Assembly (NCBI RefSeq): GCF_000455325.1
Contig: NZ_HG322952.1
Coordinates: forward strand, 1,140,558-1,204,557
DNA from: Mycolicibacterium septicum DSM 44393
GTDB lineage: Bacteria > Actinomycetota > Actinomycetes > Mycobacteriales > Mycobacteriaceae
Length of the DNA: 64,000 bases
Reading direction: 5' to 3'
A program made the position numbers and the translations under genes. Below the pieces are notes generated by a model that ran no database searches, was not told the origin of the DNA, and was given only the letters and a program-made list of their open reading frames with translations. Below are positions 17,871 through 27,193 of this stretch, one piece after another. Each line of letters opens with the position of its first letter. Position 1 is the first letter of the stretch.

Positions 17871-19003
17871 CATTCGACGACGAGACCGAGGCCTTTCGGG
17901 CCGAGGTCCGCGACTTCCTGAAAGCAAACCGGGAGTCCTTCCCGACGAAGTCGTACGACACCCTTGAGGGTTTCGAACAGCACCGCCGCTGGGACAAGGT
18001 GCTTTTCGACGCCGGCCTGTCGGTGATCGCGTGGCCCAAGGAGTACGGCGGCCGTGACGCCACCCTGCTGCAGTGGGTGGTGTTCGAGGAGGAGTACTTC
18101 CACGCCGGTGCTCCCGGCCGGGCCAGCGCCAACGGCACCGCGATGCTGGCGCCGACACTGTTCGCGCACGGCACCGAAGAGCAGCTCCAGCGCGTGCTGC
18201 CGAAAATGGCCAGCGGCGAGGAAATCTGGGCCCAGGCCTGGTCCGAGCCGGAGTCGGGCAGCGACCTGGCCTCGCTGCGTTCGACGGCTACCAAGGTCGA
18301 CGGCGGCTGGAAGCTCAACGGGCAGAAGATCTGGAGCTCACGCGCACCGTTCGGTGAGCGCGGCTTCGGCCTGTTCCGCTCCGACCCAGAGGCCCAGCGC
18401 CACAAGGGTCTGACCTACTTCATGTTCGACCTCAAGGCGCCCGGCATCACCGTGCGCCCGATCGCCCAGCTCGGCGGGGACACCGGTTTCGGCGAGATCT
18501 TCCTCGACGACGTCTTCGTGCCCGACAACGACGTGATCGGCGGCGTGCACGAGGGCTGGCGCGCGGCAATGAGCACGTCGAGCAACGAGCGCGGCATGTC
18601 GCTGCGCAGCCCGGCACGATTCATGGCGCCGGCCGAACGTCTTGTCGCTCAGTGGAAATCCAACCCAGATCCGGTCTACACCGACCGCGTGGCCGATGCC
18701 TGGATCAAGGCCCAGGCCTACCGGCTGCACACCTTCGGCACCGTGACGCGGCTGGCCAACGGCGGTGAGCTGGGTGCCGAGTCCTCCGTGACCAAGGTGT
18801 TCTGGTCCGACCTCGACGTCGCCCTGCACCAGACCGCTCTGGACCTGCAGGGTCCTGACGCCGAACTGGTCGACCACTGGACCGAAGGTCTGCTGTTCGC
18901 TCTTGGCGGCCCGATCTATGCCGGCACCAACGAGATCCAGCGCAACATCATCGCGGAAAGACTGCTTGGCCTACCGCGCGAATCCGGAGGGAAGCCGAGA
19001 TGA
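17861..19003 (+). CDS. fadE31: Acyl-CoA dehydrogenase FadE31
   Basis: A 380-residue acyl-CoA dehydrogenase with QAWSEPESGSDLASL, WKLNGQKIWSS and the C-terminal GGPIYAGTNEIQRNIIAERLLGLPRES. The start overlaps fadD3 by 10 bases. In M. tuberculosis FadE31 belongs to the heteromeric type of ACADs, pairing with FadE32 or FadE33, which are encoded next; this is the fuller-motif subunit of the set. Role: dehydrogenation during C/D-ring degradation after HIP-CoA formation. Confidence 0.9.
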   Translation: MDLTFDDETEAFRAEVRDFLKANRESFPTKSYDTLEGFEQHRRWDKVLFDAGLSVIAWPKEYGGRDATLLQWVVFEEEYFHAGAPGRASANGTAMLAPTLFAHGTEEQLQRVLPKMASGEEIWAQAWSEPESGSDLASLRSTATKVDGGWKLNGQKIWSSRAPFGERGFGLFRSDPEAQRHKGLTYFMFDLKAPGITVRPIAQLGGDTGFGEIFLDDVFVPDNDVIGGVHEGWRAAMSTSSNERGMSLRSPARFMAPAERLVAQWKSNPDPVYTDRVADAWIKAQAYRLHTFGTVTRLANGGELGAESSVTKVFWSDLDVALHQTALDLQGPDAELVDHWTEGLLFALGGPIYAGTNEIQRNIIAERLLGLPRESGGKPR

Positions 19004-19971
19004 ACTTCGAGATTGACGAACAGCAGCGGGACTTCGCGGCCAGCATCGACGCGGCGCTGAGCGCCGCCGATGTCCCGGCTGCGGTACGCGCCTGGGGCGA
19101 GGGTGACACCTCACCGGGCCGCAAGGTATGGGCACAGCTGACCGACCTCGGGGTCACCGCGCTGCTGGTGCCCGAGAAGTACGACGGCATCGAGGCCAAC
19201 CCGGTCGACCTCGTCGTCGCCCTGGAGCGGTTGGGCTACTGGGCGGTGCCGGGTCCGGTGACCGAATCCATTGCCGTCGCACCGATTCTGCTCGCGAACG
19301 ACGACCGTTCGGCTGGGCTGGCCTCCGGCGAGCTGATCGCCACCGTCGCCATGCCGCCGCAGGTACCGCGCGCCGTCAATGCCGACTTCGCGGGACTGAC
19401 ACTGCTGGCCGCCGACGGCCAGGTCGGCGACGCGGCGGCCGGCACTGCGCACGATTCCGTCGACCCGGCCCGAAAGCTGTTCGACGTCACGGCCTCCGGT
19501 GACACCCAGGCCGCCGAGACCGCGCGGGCCTATGAGTTCGGTGTCCTGGCCACGGCCGCCCAGTTGGTGGGCGCCGGCCAGGCCATGCTGGATCAGTCCG
19601 TCGAATACGCCAAGCAGCGTGCGCAGTTCGGCCGGATCATCGGCTCGTACCAGGCGATCAAGCACAAGCTGGCCGACGTGCTCATCGCCGTCGAGCTGGC
19701 CCGCCCGCTGGTCTACGGTGCGGCGCTGTCGCTGGCCGACCAGAAAGATGGGGCCACGTCGCCCGACACCGCTCGCGACATCAGCGCCGCCAAGGTGGCC
19801 GCCGCCGACGCCGCCCTGCTGGCCGCCCGCTCGGCGCTGCAGACCCACGGTGCCATCGGGTTCACCCAGGAACACGACTTGTCCCTGTCACTGCTGCGCG
19901 TTCAGGCGTTGCGCAGTGCCTGGGGCGATCCCACCCTGCACCGTCGTCGACTCCTGGAGGTCCTCTCGTGA
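19000..19971 (+). CDS. fadE32: Acyl-CoA dehydrogenase FadE32
   Basis: A 323-residue, shorter ACAD-like subunit. The middle domain is compressed compared with FadE31, while the C-terminal helical bundle is clear (QSVEYAKQRAQFGRIIGSYQAIKHKLADVLI, cited in parts: EYAKQRAQFG and SYQAIKHKLAD). Short ACADs of this kind form alpha2-beta2 complexes with a partner that supplies part of the active site. Start ATG overlaps the fadE31 stop. Steroid C/D-ring degradation by position. Confidence 0.88.
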   Translation: MNFEIDEQQRDFAASIDAALSAADVPAAVRAWGEGDTSPGRKVWAQLTDLGVTALLVPEKYDGIEANPVDLVVALERLGYWAVPGPVTESIAVAPILLANDDRSAGLASGELIATVAMPPQVPRAVNADFAGLTLLAADGQVGDAAAGTAHDSVDPARKLFDVTASGDTQAAETARAYEFGVLATAAQLVGAGQAMLDQSVEYAKQRAQFGRIIGSYQAIKHKLADVLIAVELARPLVYGAALSLADQKDGATSPDTARDISAAKVAAADAALLAARSALQTHGAIGFTQEHDLSLSLLRVQALRSAWGDPTLHRRRLLEVLS

Positions 19972-20903
19972 GTGAAGAACGCCAACTGCTGCGCGAAACC
20001 GTCGCCGCACTGGTGGACAAGCACGCCTCCCCCGAGGCAGTGCGCGCCGCGATGGAATCCGAGCGCGGCTACGACGAGAAGCTGTGGAGCCTGCTGTGTG
20101 AGCAGGTCGGCGCCGCCGCCCTGGTGGTGCCGGAGGAACTCGGCGGCGCCGGAGGCGAACTCGCCGATGCCGCGGTGGTTCTCGAAGAGCTCGGCAAGGC
20201 CTTGGTGCCCACCCCGCTGCTCGGCACCACGCTCGCCGAGCTGGCGCTGCTGGCCGTCGGAGATCACGAGCCGCTCGAAGGCCTCGCCGAGGGCGCCTCG
20301 ATCGGCACCGTCGCCTTCGACGCGGACTACGTCATCAACGGCGACGTGGCCGATGTCGTCATCGCCGCCGACGGGGAGAACCTGACCCGCTGGACCACGT
20401 TCACCGCCACCCCCAAATCCACCATGGATCTGACCCGCCGGCTGTCCGCGGTGATTCCCGGTGACACCGTCGTCCTCGGCGCCGACCCGGGGCTGGCCGA
20501 CACCGCGGCCCTGCTGATGGCCGCCGAACAGATCGGCGCCGCGTCGCGCTGCCTGGACCTCACCGTCGCCTACACCAAGGACCGGGTGCAGTTCGGCCGC
20601 GCGATCGGCAGCTTCCAGGCGCTCAAGCACCGGATGGCCGACCTGTACGTCCAGGTCTCCTCGGCGCGCGCCGTCGTCAACGACGCCATCGCCGCCCCGT
20701 CAGCCACCACGGCCTCTCTGGCCCGCTACTTCGCCAGCGAGGCGCTGTCCGCGGTGACCGCCGAGGCCATCCAGCTGCACGGTGGTATCGCCATCACCTG
20801 GGAGAGCGACATCCAGCTGTACTTCAAGCGCGCCCACGGCAGCGCCCAGTTGCTGGGTCCGCCGCGTGAGCATCTGCGCCGGCTCGAAGCTGAGGTCTTC
20901 TAG
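19968..20903 (+). CDS. fadE33: Acyl-CoA dehydrogenase FadE33
   Basis: A 311-residue ACAD-like subunit with a GTG start overlapping the fadE32 stop (GTGA). The C-terminal part reads VAYTKDRVQFGRAIGSFQALK and QLHGGIAITWESDIQLYFKR, the usual subunit-contact and substrate region. It completes the fadE31-32-33 set of heteromeric ACADs in C/D-ring degradation. The last 12 coding bases, including the stop, are repeated 26 bases further on. Confidence 0.88.
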   Translation: MSEERQLLRETVAALVDKHASPEAVRAAMESERGYDEKLWSLLCEQVGAAALVVPEELGGAGGELADAAVVLEELGKALVPTPLLGTTLAELALLAVGDHEPLEGLAEGASIGTVAFDADYVINGDVADVVIAADGENLTRWTTFTATPKSTMDLTRRLSAVIPGDTVVLGADPGLADTAALLMAAEQIGAASRCLDLTVAYTKDRVQFGRAIGSFQALKHRMADLYVQVSSARAVVNDAIAAPSATTASLARYFASEALSAVTAEAIQLHGGIAITWESDIQLYFKRAHGSAQLLGPPREHLRRLEAEVF

Positions 20904-20929
20904 GCGGTTCGGCCGCCGAGGTCTTCTAG
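20892..20929 (+). repeat. 12-bp direct repeat at the fadE33 stop
   Basis: GAGGTCTTCTAG occurs at 20892-20903 (end of fadE33 with its stop) and again at 20918-20929, a 26-base period, within the 36-base gap before aspB. It looks like a small local duplication; no function is evident. Confidence 0.7.
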
Positions 20930-20939
20930 CCTGCAATAC

Positions 20940-22097
20940 ATGGACAACCACGTCGCACTACGAGCCGGAATCCCGCCGTTTCACGTCATGGACGTGTGGC
21001 TGGCCGCCGACGAACGCCAGCGCACACACGGCGACCTGGTCAACCTGTCCGCCGGGCAGCCGAGCGCCGGGGCGCCGACGGCGGTGCGCGATGCCGCCGT
21101 CGCCGCGCTGAACCAGGGCCAGCTCGGCTACACCGTCGCACTCGGTCTCCCCGAGCTGCGCGCCGAGATCGCCGCGTCGTACCGCAAGTACGGCGTCGAG
21201 GTCGGCGTCGACGAGGTGGTGCTCACCACCGGATCCTCGGGCGGGTTCCTGCTGACCTTCCTGGCCTGCTTCGACGTCGGTGACCGGGTGGCGATCGCCA
21301 GCCCGGGCTACCCCTGTTACCGCAACATCCTCACCGCGCTGGGCTGCGAGGTGGTCGAGATCCCGTGCGGCCCCGAGACCCGGTTCCAGCCGACCGTCGC
21401 GATGCTCGAGGCGCTCGATCCCCCGGTAGCGGGCGTCATCGTCGCCAGCCCGGCCAACCCGACCGGCACCGTCATACCGCCCGCCGAGTTGGCCGCCATC
21501 GCGACGTGGTGTGACGACGCCAGCGTGCGGTTGATCAGCGACGAGGTCTACCACGGCCTGGTCTACCCCGGCGCGCCCGAAACCAGCTGCGCGTGGCAGA
21601 CCTCGCGCAATGCTGTTGTGGTCAACAGCTTCTCGAAGTACTTCGCGATGACCGGATGGCGGCTGGGCTGGCTGCTGGTGCCCACCGGGCTGCAACGCGC
21701 GGTCGACCGGCTCACCGGCAACTTCACCATCTGCCCGCCCGCACTGGCCCAGCACGCCGCGGTGGCCGCGTTCACCACGGAGTCACTGGCCGAGGCCGAC
21801 GGCCTGCTCTCGCACTACGCCGACAACCGCACGCTGCTGCTCGACGGGCTGCGCGGCATCGGCATCGACCGGCTGGCCCCGACCGACGGCGCCTTCTATG
21901 TGTACGCCGACGTCAGCCACTACACGGACGACTCACTGGCCTGGTGCTCGAAGCTGTTGGCCGAGACCGGTGTTGCCATCGCTCCCGGCATCGACTTCGA
22001 CACCGTGCGCGGCGGCTCCTATGTCCGGCTGTCCTTCGCCGGGCCGACCAGCGATATCGAAGAGGCGCTGCGCCGCATCGGTGCCTGGTTGGGCTGA
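20940..22097 (+). CDS. aspB: PLP-dependent aminotransferase (AspB/Rv3565-like)
   Basis: A 385-residue class I/II aminotransferase. The PLP lysine is Lys233 in VVNSFSKYFAMTGWRLGW; SPANPTGT (about 170-177) and the Arg of YVRLSFAGP near the C-terminus complete the fold-type I pattern. The position after fadE33 matches Rv3565, annotated as a possible aspartate aminotransferase; the real amino donor and any link to steroid degradation are unknown. The 36-base gap from fadE33 allows co-transcription. It is the last gene before the accessory block. Confidence 0.85.
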   Translation: MDNHVALRAGIPPFHVMDVWLAADERQRTHGDLVNLSAGQPSAGAPTAVRDAAVAALNQGQLGYTVALGLPELRAEIAASYRKYGVEVGVDEVVLTTGSSGGFLLTFLACFDVGDRVAIASPGYPCYRNILTALGCEVVEIPCGPETRFQPTVAMLEALDPPVAGVIVASPANPTGTVIPPAELAAIATWCDDASVRLISDEVYHGLVYPGAPETSCAWQTSRNAVVVNSFSKYFAMTGWRLGWLLVPTGLQRAVDRLTGNFTICPPALAQHAAVAAFTTESLAEADGLLSHYADNRTLLLDGLRGIGIDRLAPTDGAFYVYADVSHYTDDSLAWCSKLLAETGVAIAPGIDFDTVRGGSYVRLSFAGPTSDIEEALRRIGAWLG

Positions 22098-22116
22098 CGC
22101 CGCCTGCCCGCGCCAC

Positions 22117-24051
22117 CTACCGCTTGACGGACGCGTACCAGTCCAGCAGATCCGGATTGTCCACGGCGCTGCGCTCGACCACCTTGGCCGCGTCGGCGCC
22201 CTGGAACAGCTTCTTGATCGGGACCTCGAGCTTCTTACCCGTGCGGGTGTGTGGGATGCCCGGGGCGACAAGGATGTCGTCGGGCACGTGCCGTGGCGAC
22301 ACCTCGGTACGGATGGTCTGAATGATCTTGTCCCGCACGGTGTCCGTGAGCTCGACCCCCTCGGCCAGTACCACGAACAACGGCATCCAGTATCCGCCGT
22401 CGGGTTGCTCGGCCCCGATCACCAGCGCCTCGGCGATCTCGGGCAACCGCTCGACCGACTGGTAGATGTCGGCGCTGCCCATGCGGATGCCGTTGCGGTT
22501 CAGGGTGGAGTCCGAGCGCCCGTGCACGACGATGCTGTCGTGGTCGGTGATGGTGATCCAGTCGCCGTGCCGCCAGACTCCGGGGAACATCTCGAAATAG
22601 GCGTCGCGGTAACGGGATCCGTCAGCGTCGTTCCAGAAGGCGATCGGCATCGATGGCAGCGGTTTGGTGATCACCAGCTCGCCGACCTCGCCACGCACGG
22701 GATTGCCGGATTCGTCCCAGGCGTCCACCGCCGCACCGAGGTAGCGCGCCGACAGCTCACCCGGCCACACCGGCACGGTCGGCACACCGCCGATGAAGGC
22801 CGACACCACGTCGGTGCCACCGCTGATCGACGCGACCTGCACACGCTCACCGACGTTGTCGCGCAGCCACAGTGCCGACGAGGGCGGCAGTGACGATCCG
22901 GTGATGCCCACGGTTCGCAGCGCCGACAGGTCGTGCTCTTCGCGGGGTACCGAACCGGCCTTCGCGCAGGCCAGCACATAACCGGGGCTGGTGCCCAGGA
23001 CCGTCGCGTGGACCGTGGCCGCGATGTGCCACAGCGCGTCGGCCGTCGGATAGGTGGGGCTGCCCTCGTAACAGACGATGGTGGCCCCGACCAGCAGGCC
23101 GGCCACCTGGAAATTCCACATCATCCAGCTCGGGCTGGTGTACCAGAAGAAGGTGTCGTCACGACCGATGTCGGACTGCAGCGACACCGCTTTGAGGTGT
23201 TCGAGCAGGACACCGCCGTGGCCGTGCATGATGCCCTTGGGCAGCCCGGTGGTGCCCGACGAATACAGCACCCACAGCGGATGATCGAAATCGACCGGCG
23301 TCGCGGCCAATTCGCCCTTGCCTGCGGTCGCCGACTCCCAGTCCAGCCAGTCGTCACGGGCCGCACCCAGCCGTGACACCAGCACCGAGGCCTTCAGGGT
23401 AGGCAGACCCTCGCGGACCGCGGCGATATCGGCGCTCTTGTCGTGGGACTTGCCCCCGAACTGGTAGCCGTCGGCGGTCACCAACACCGTCGGCTCCAGC
23501 TGACCGAGCCGGTCCAGGGCCGCCTTGGCGGTGTAGTCCTGGCCGCAGGCGCTCCAGATCGCCCCGATGCTCGCCGTCGCCAGGAAGGCGATGATCGCCT
23601 CGGCGATGTTGGGCAGGTAGCCGACCACCCGGTCCCCCGGCTCCACGCCGAGCGATCGCAGGGTGTGCGCGAATGACGCGGTGCGGCGTAACAATTCCGC
23701 CCAGGACAGTTCGGTGACGGCGCCGCCCTCGGCGACCGTGAGAATGGCCGGTCGATCGGTCCGGGCCTGGCGGGCCACCTGGTCGACGTAGTTGAGCCGG
23801 GCACCGGGGAACCAGCGCACGCCCGGCATCGCTTCGCCGACGAGCACCTGCTCCGGGCGCTCACCCAGGTCGAAGTAGTCCCACAGCGCGCCCCAGAACG
23901 CCGCCGGGTCATCGACGGACCATTGCCACAAGCTCTGATAGTCGGGCGCGCTGATACCGGTGCGGGACTCCGCGAACCGGGCGAAGTCGGTGACCTTCGC
24001 GGCCGCGACGCCTTCCGGGGTCGGTTCCCATTGAGCTTCTGTCGTGGTCAT
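22117..24051 (-). CDS. Acetoacetyl-CoA synthetase
   Basis: A 644-residue ANL ligase of acetoacetyl-CoA synthetase size. The N-terminal segment SLWQWSVDDPAAFWGALWDYF, the ATP loop LYSSGTTGLPKGIMHGHGG (about 262-280), SGGTDVVSAF and the C-terminal HTRTGKKLEVPIKKL are characteristic of acetoacetate:CoA ligase. Reaction: acetoacetate + ATP + CoA to acetoacetyl-CoA. ATG 24051 overlaps the stop of the upstream dehydrogenase (ATGA); the 24 extra codons upstream are not expected to be used. Last gene of the transporter, 3-hydroxybutyrate dehydrogenase, synthetase operon. Confidence 0.9.
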   Translation of the reverse strand: MTTTEAQWEPTPEGVAAAKVTDFARFAESRTGISAPDYQSLWQWSVDDPAAFWGALWDYFDLGERPEQVLVGEAMPGVRWFPGARLNYVDQVARQARTDRPAILTVAEGGAVTELSWAELLRRTASFAHTLRSLGVEPGDRVVGYLPNIAEAIIAFLATASIGAIWSACGQDYTAKAALDRLGQLEPTVLVTADGYQFGGKSHDKSADIAAVREGLPTLKASVLVSRLGAARDDWLDWESATAGKGELAATPVDFDHPLWVLYSSGTTGLPKGIMHGHGGVLLEHLKAVSLQSDIGRDDTFFWYTSPSWMMWNFQVAGLLVGATIVCYEGSPTYPTADALWHIAATVHATVLGTSPGYVLACAKAGSVPREEHDLSALRTVGITGSSLPPSSALWLRDNVGERVQVASISGGTDVVSAFIGGVPTVPVWPGELSARYLGAAVDAWDESGNPVRGEVGELVITKPLPSMPIAFWNDADGSRYRDAYFEMFPGVWRHGDWITITDHDSIVVHGRSDSTLNRNGIRMGSADIYQSVERLPEIAEALVIGAEQPDGGYWMPLFVVLAEGVELTDTVRDKIIQTIRTEVSPRHVPDDILVAPGIPHTRTGKKLEVPIKKLFQGADAAKVVERSAVDNPDLLDWYASVKR

Positions 24052-24794
24052 CGTGCGCTCCACCCACCATCCATCGTGTACGACGCCCCGGTCACCATCC
24101 GGGCGTTCGGCGACGCCAGCCAACCTACCAACGCGCCCACCTCTTCCGGCTCGACCAGTTGCTTGACCGCGCTCTCCTTCAGCAGCACCTCGGCCAGCAC
24201 GTCCTGCTCGGGAATGCCGTGGATGCGGGCCTGATCGGCGATCTGTTCGGTGACCAGCGGGGTCCGCACGTAGCCGGGGTTGACGCAGTTACTGGTCACC
24301 CCGTGTGGACCACCCTCGAGCGCAGTCACCTTCGAAAGACCTTCCAGCGCATGCTTGGCGGTGACGTAGCCGGACTTGAATTCCGAGGCGCGCAGGCCGT
24401 GCACCGAGGAGATGTTGACGATGCGACCGAACCCCTGGGCATACATGTGCGGCAGCGCGGCGCGGATCAACAGGAAGGGCACCTCGACCATCAACGCCAG
24501 CAGCATCCGGAACCGCTCGGGCGGGAATTCCTGGATCGGATGGATGCTCTGCACCCCGGCGTTGTTGACCAGGATGTCGCAGTCCAGCTGCAGCGTCTCC
24601 AGCGCCGAGACGTCGAGAAGGTCCACCGCCCAGGGCTTTCCACCGATCTCCGCGGCCACCGAAGCCGCGGCAGGCCCGTTGACGTCGGCCACCGTGACCA
24701 CCGCACCGAGGGACGCCAGCTCGCGGGCGCATGCCGCACCGATGCCGCTGGCAGCCCCGGTGACCAGTGCCGTGCGGCCGGCCAGATCACTCAT
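24048..24794 (-). CDS. 3-hydroxybutyrate dehydrogenase (SDR)
   Basis: A 248-residue classical SDR. The cofactor loop TGAASGIG is at 12-19, NNAG at 77-80, and the catalytic Ser130, Tyr143 and Lys147 are all present. The C-terminal QLVEPEEVGALVGWLAS and GASYTMDGGW match D-3-hydroxybutyrate dehydrogenases. It would oxidise 3-hydroxybutyrate to acetoacetate, the substrate of the next enzyme, which strongly supports the call. It overlaps both neighbours by four bases. Confidence 0.88.
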   Translation of the reverse strand: MSDLAGRTALVTGAASGIGAACARELASLGAVVTVADVNGPAAASVAAEIGGKPWAVDLLDVSALETLQLDCDILVNNAGVQSIHPIQEFPPERFRMLLALMVEVPFLLIRAALPHMYAQGFGRIVNISSVHGLRASEFKSGYVTAKHALEGLSKVTALEGGPHGVTSNCVNPGYVRTPLVTEQIADQARIHGIPEQDVLAEVLLKESAVKQLVEPEEVGALVGWLASPNARMVTGASYTMDGGWSAR

Positions 24795-26119
24795 GCCGCG
24801 GCCCGCTGCAGATCGGCGGCATCGATGTCGGCCAGGTCCACGCCCTTGGTCTCGCGGGTGAACGCCAACGCGATCAGCGTCACCAGAGCGGCCAGCGCGA
24901 GGTACACCGCGATCGGCACGGAGGAGCCGTAGGTCTTCAACAACCAGACCGCGATGATCGGCGCCAGCGATCCGGCGGCGATCGAGGTGACCTGATAGCC
25001 AAGGGAGACACCGGAATAGCGCATCCGGGTGGGGAACATCTCGGACATCAGCGCGGGCTGCGGCGCATACATCAGCGCATGGATCACCAGGCCCAGCGTG
25101 ATGGCCCCGATCACCGGCAGATACTGACCGCTGTCCATCATCGGATAGGCGAAGAAGCCCCAGCAGGCCGCGCCGACAGCACCGATGAAGTACACCGGAC
25201 GACGTCCGTAACGGTCCGAGAGCGCCCCTACCGTCGGTATGGCCACGAGGTGCACCGTATGGGCGATGAGCAGCCACCACAGGATGTCGCTGGTGTCGGA
25301 GTGGACGTGCTCCTTGAGATAGGTGATCGAGAACGTGACCACCAGGTAGTACATGATGTTCTCGCCGAACCGCAGGCCCATTGCGGTGAACACCCCGCGC
25401 GGATAACGCTTGAGCACCTCGATCGCGCTGAACGAGCTGGCCTTGATCTGTTCGGCTTCCTGTTGGGCCGCAACGAAGATCGGAGCGTCGGTCACCTTGG
25501 TCCGGATGTAGTAGCCGATCAGTACCACCACGGCCGACAGCCAGAACGCCACGCGCCAACCCCAGGACAGGAACGCGTCGGCACTGAGCAGTCCGTTCAA
25601 CAGCAGCAACACCACGGTCGCCAGCATGTTGCCCACCGGAACGCCGGCCTGCGGCCAACTGGCCCAGAAACCGCGCGAACGGTTCGGGCTGTGCTCGGCC
25701 ACGAGCAGCACGGCACCGCCCCACTCGCCGCCGACTGCGAAGCCCTGCAGGAACCGCAGGACCACCAGCAGGACCGGCGCCAGGTAGCCGATCTGCGCGT
25801 AGGTCGGCAGGCAGCCCATCAGGAACGTGGCCAGGCCGACCAGGATCAGGCTGAACTGCAGAAGCTTCTTGCGGCCGAACTTGTCGCCGTAGTGACCGAA
25901 CACGATGCCGCCGAGGGGGCGGGCCAGGAAGCCGATGGCGTAGGTACCGAAGGCCGCCATGATGGCGTCCAGATCGTTGCCGCCCTGCGGGAAGAACAAC
26001 TTGTTGAACACCAGTGTGGCGGCGGTTCCGTACAGGAAGAACTCGTACCACTCGACCACCGTGCCTGCCATCGAGGCGGCGACGACGCGGCGCAGACCGG
26101 TCACATTGGGCGCGCTCAT
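24791..26119 (-). CDS. MFS transporter, metabolite:H+ symporter family
   Basis: A 442-residue major facilitator with 12 predicted helices. The start VVEWYEFFLYGTAATLVFNKLFF and the loop motif GHYGDKFGRKK (about 75-85) with the mirrored LSDRYGRRPVYF in the second half are typical of the metabolite:proton symporter (MHS) family, which imports organic acids. First gene of an operon with 3-hydroxybutyrate dehydrogenase and acetoacetyl-CoA synthetase, so it probably takes up 3-hydroxybutyrate or acetoacetate (inference). A LysR gene is divergent. Confidence 0.88.
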   Translation of the reverse strand: MSAPNVTGLRRVVAASMAGTVVEWYEFFLYGTAATLVFNKLFFPQGGNDLDAIMAAFGTYAIGFLARPLGGIVFGHYGDKFGRKKLLQFSLILVGLATFLMGCLPTYAQIGYLAPVLLVVLRFLQGFAVGGEWGGAVLLVAEHSPNRSRGFWASWPQAGVPVGNMLATVVLLLLNGLLSADAFLSWGWRVAFWLSAVVVLIGYYIRTKVTDAPIFVAAQQEAEQIKASSFSAIEVLKRYPRGVFTAMGLRFGENIMYYLVVTFSITYLKEHVHSDTSDILWWLLIAHTVHLVAIPTVGALSDRYGRRPVYFIGAVGAACWGFFAYPMMDSGQYLPVIGAITLGLVIHALMYAPQPALMSEMFPTRMRYSGVSLGYQVTSIAAGSLAPIIAVWLLKTYGSSVPIAVYLALAALVTLIALAFTRETKGVDLADIDAADLQRAAA

Positions 26120-26220
26120 CCGCAGCTCTCCTCATTGCTCAGCACTGTGATGCCCCTTACAGCTTTCGTGAGTATTCATGCACGCCGAACTCGCCGCAAT
26201 GGGTAAAAGCGCACGAGCAG

Positions 26221-26236
26221 TCTGCAAAAATGCAGA
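26221..26236. promoter_or_regulatory. Perfect palindrome, probable LysR-type operator
   Basis: TCTGCA (26221-26226) and TGCAGA (26231-26236) are perfect inverted repeats around AAAA. The site ends one base before the LysR start codon at 26238 and lies in the gap to the divergent ketone-body operon, as expected for an autoregulatory LysR recognition site. Confidence 0.65.
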
Positions 26237-26237
26237 A

Positions 26238-27149
26238 ATGGACGGTCCGCAACGCCCCGGCCGCCCCAGCGCGGACGATCTGCTCGTGCTGCTCGCGGTC
26301 GGCCGGTCCGGCCGCTACACCGCCGCGGCCGATGAGCTGGGCATCAACCACACCACGATCTCGCGGCGTATCGCCGCGTTGGAGCAGGCCATCGGGGGCC
26401 GGGTGCTGACCCGGGCCGGCGGCGGGTGGGAACTCACCGACCTCGGGCGCGAGGCGCTGGCCGCCGCCGAGGCCGTCGAGTCCGCGGTATCCACCCTGAG
26501 CACCGCCGGCGCCCGGCAACTCGAGGGCGTGGTCCGGATCTCGGCGACGGACGGCTTCAGCGCCTACATCGCCGCCCCCGCGGCGGCTCAAGTGCAACGC
26601 CGTCACCCTCGCCTGACCGTCGAGATCGTGACCGCCACCCGCCGCGCCTCCCAACAACGGTCGAGCCTCGACCTCGAGATCGTCGTGGGCGCACCCCAGG
26701 TACGACGGGCCGAGGCGATCCTCCTCGGCGACTACTGCCTCGGCCTGTACGGCGCGCGTTCCTATCTCGCCGAACACGGCACCCCCACCGACATCGCGGA
26801 CCTGGCCCGATTCCCGTTGGTCTACTTCATCGATTCGATGCTTCAGGTCGACGATCTCGACATGGCCACCAGCTATGCACCGGCCATGCATGAATCGGTG
26901 ACGTCCACCAACGTGTTCGTCCACGTCGAGGCCACCCGCGCCGCGGCAGGGCTGGGGCTGCTTCCGTGTTTCATGGCCGACCGGCACGAGGATCTGGTTC
27001 GGGTGCTGCCCGCGGAACTGACGGTTCGGTTGAGCTACTGGCTGGTGGCCCGGGCCGAGACGCTGCGCCGCCCGGTGGTGGCCGCCGTGGTCGAGGCGAT
27101 CCAGGATCGGATGGCCGACCAACACGATGTGCTGCTCGGCATTCGCTGA
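26238..27149 (+). CDS. LysR-family regulator of the ketone-body operon
   Basis: A 303-residue LysR-type regulator. The winged helix-turn-helix is at about 10-68 (TAAADELGINHTTISRRIAALEQAIGG, recognisable by HTTISRRIAALE). The C-terminal effector domain starts near GVVRISATDGF. It is divergent from the MHS transporter gene. ATG 26238 was chosen because the upstream in-frame ATG (26178) would place the palindromic operator inside the coding region and add 20 residues not normal for the family. Probable ligand: 3-hydroxybutyrate or acetoacetate (inference). Confidence 0.87.
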   Translation: MDGPQRPGRPSADDLLVLLAVGRSGRYTAAADELGINHTTISRRIAALEQAIGGRVLTRAGGGWELTDLGREALAAAEAVESAVSTLSTAGARQLEGVVRISATDGFSAYIAAPAAAQVQRRHPRLTVEIVTATRRASQQRSSLDLEIVVGAPQVRRAEAILLGDYCLGLYGARSYLAEHGTPTDIADLARFPLVYFIDSMLQVDDLDMATSYAPAMHESVTSTNVFVHVEATRAAAGLGLLPCFMADRHEDLVRVLPAELTVRLSYWLVARAETLRRPVVAAVVEAIQDRMADQHDVLLGIR

Positions 27150-27193
27150 CCCGGTGAGAAGAATGCTTGCGGTCCGGCCCGGATATTGCTGCG

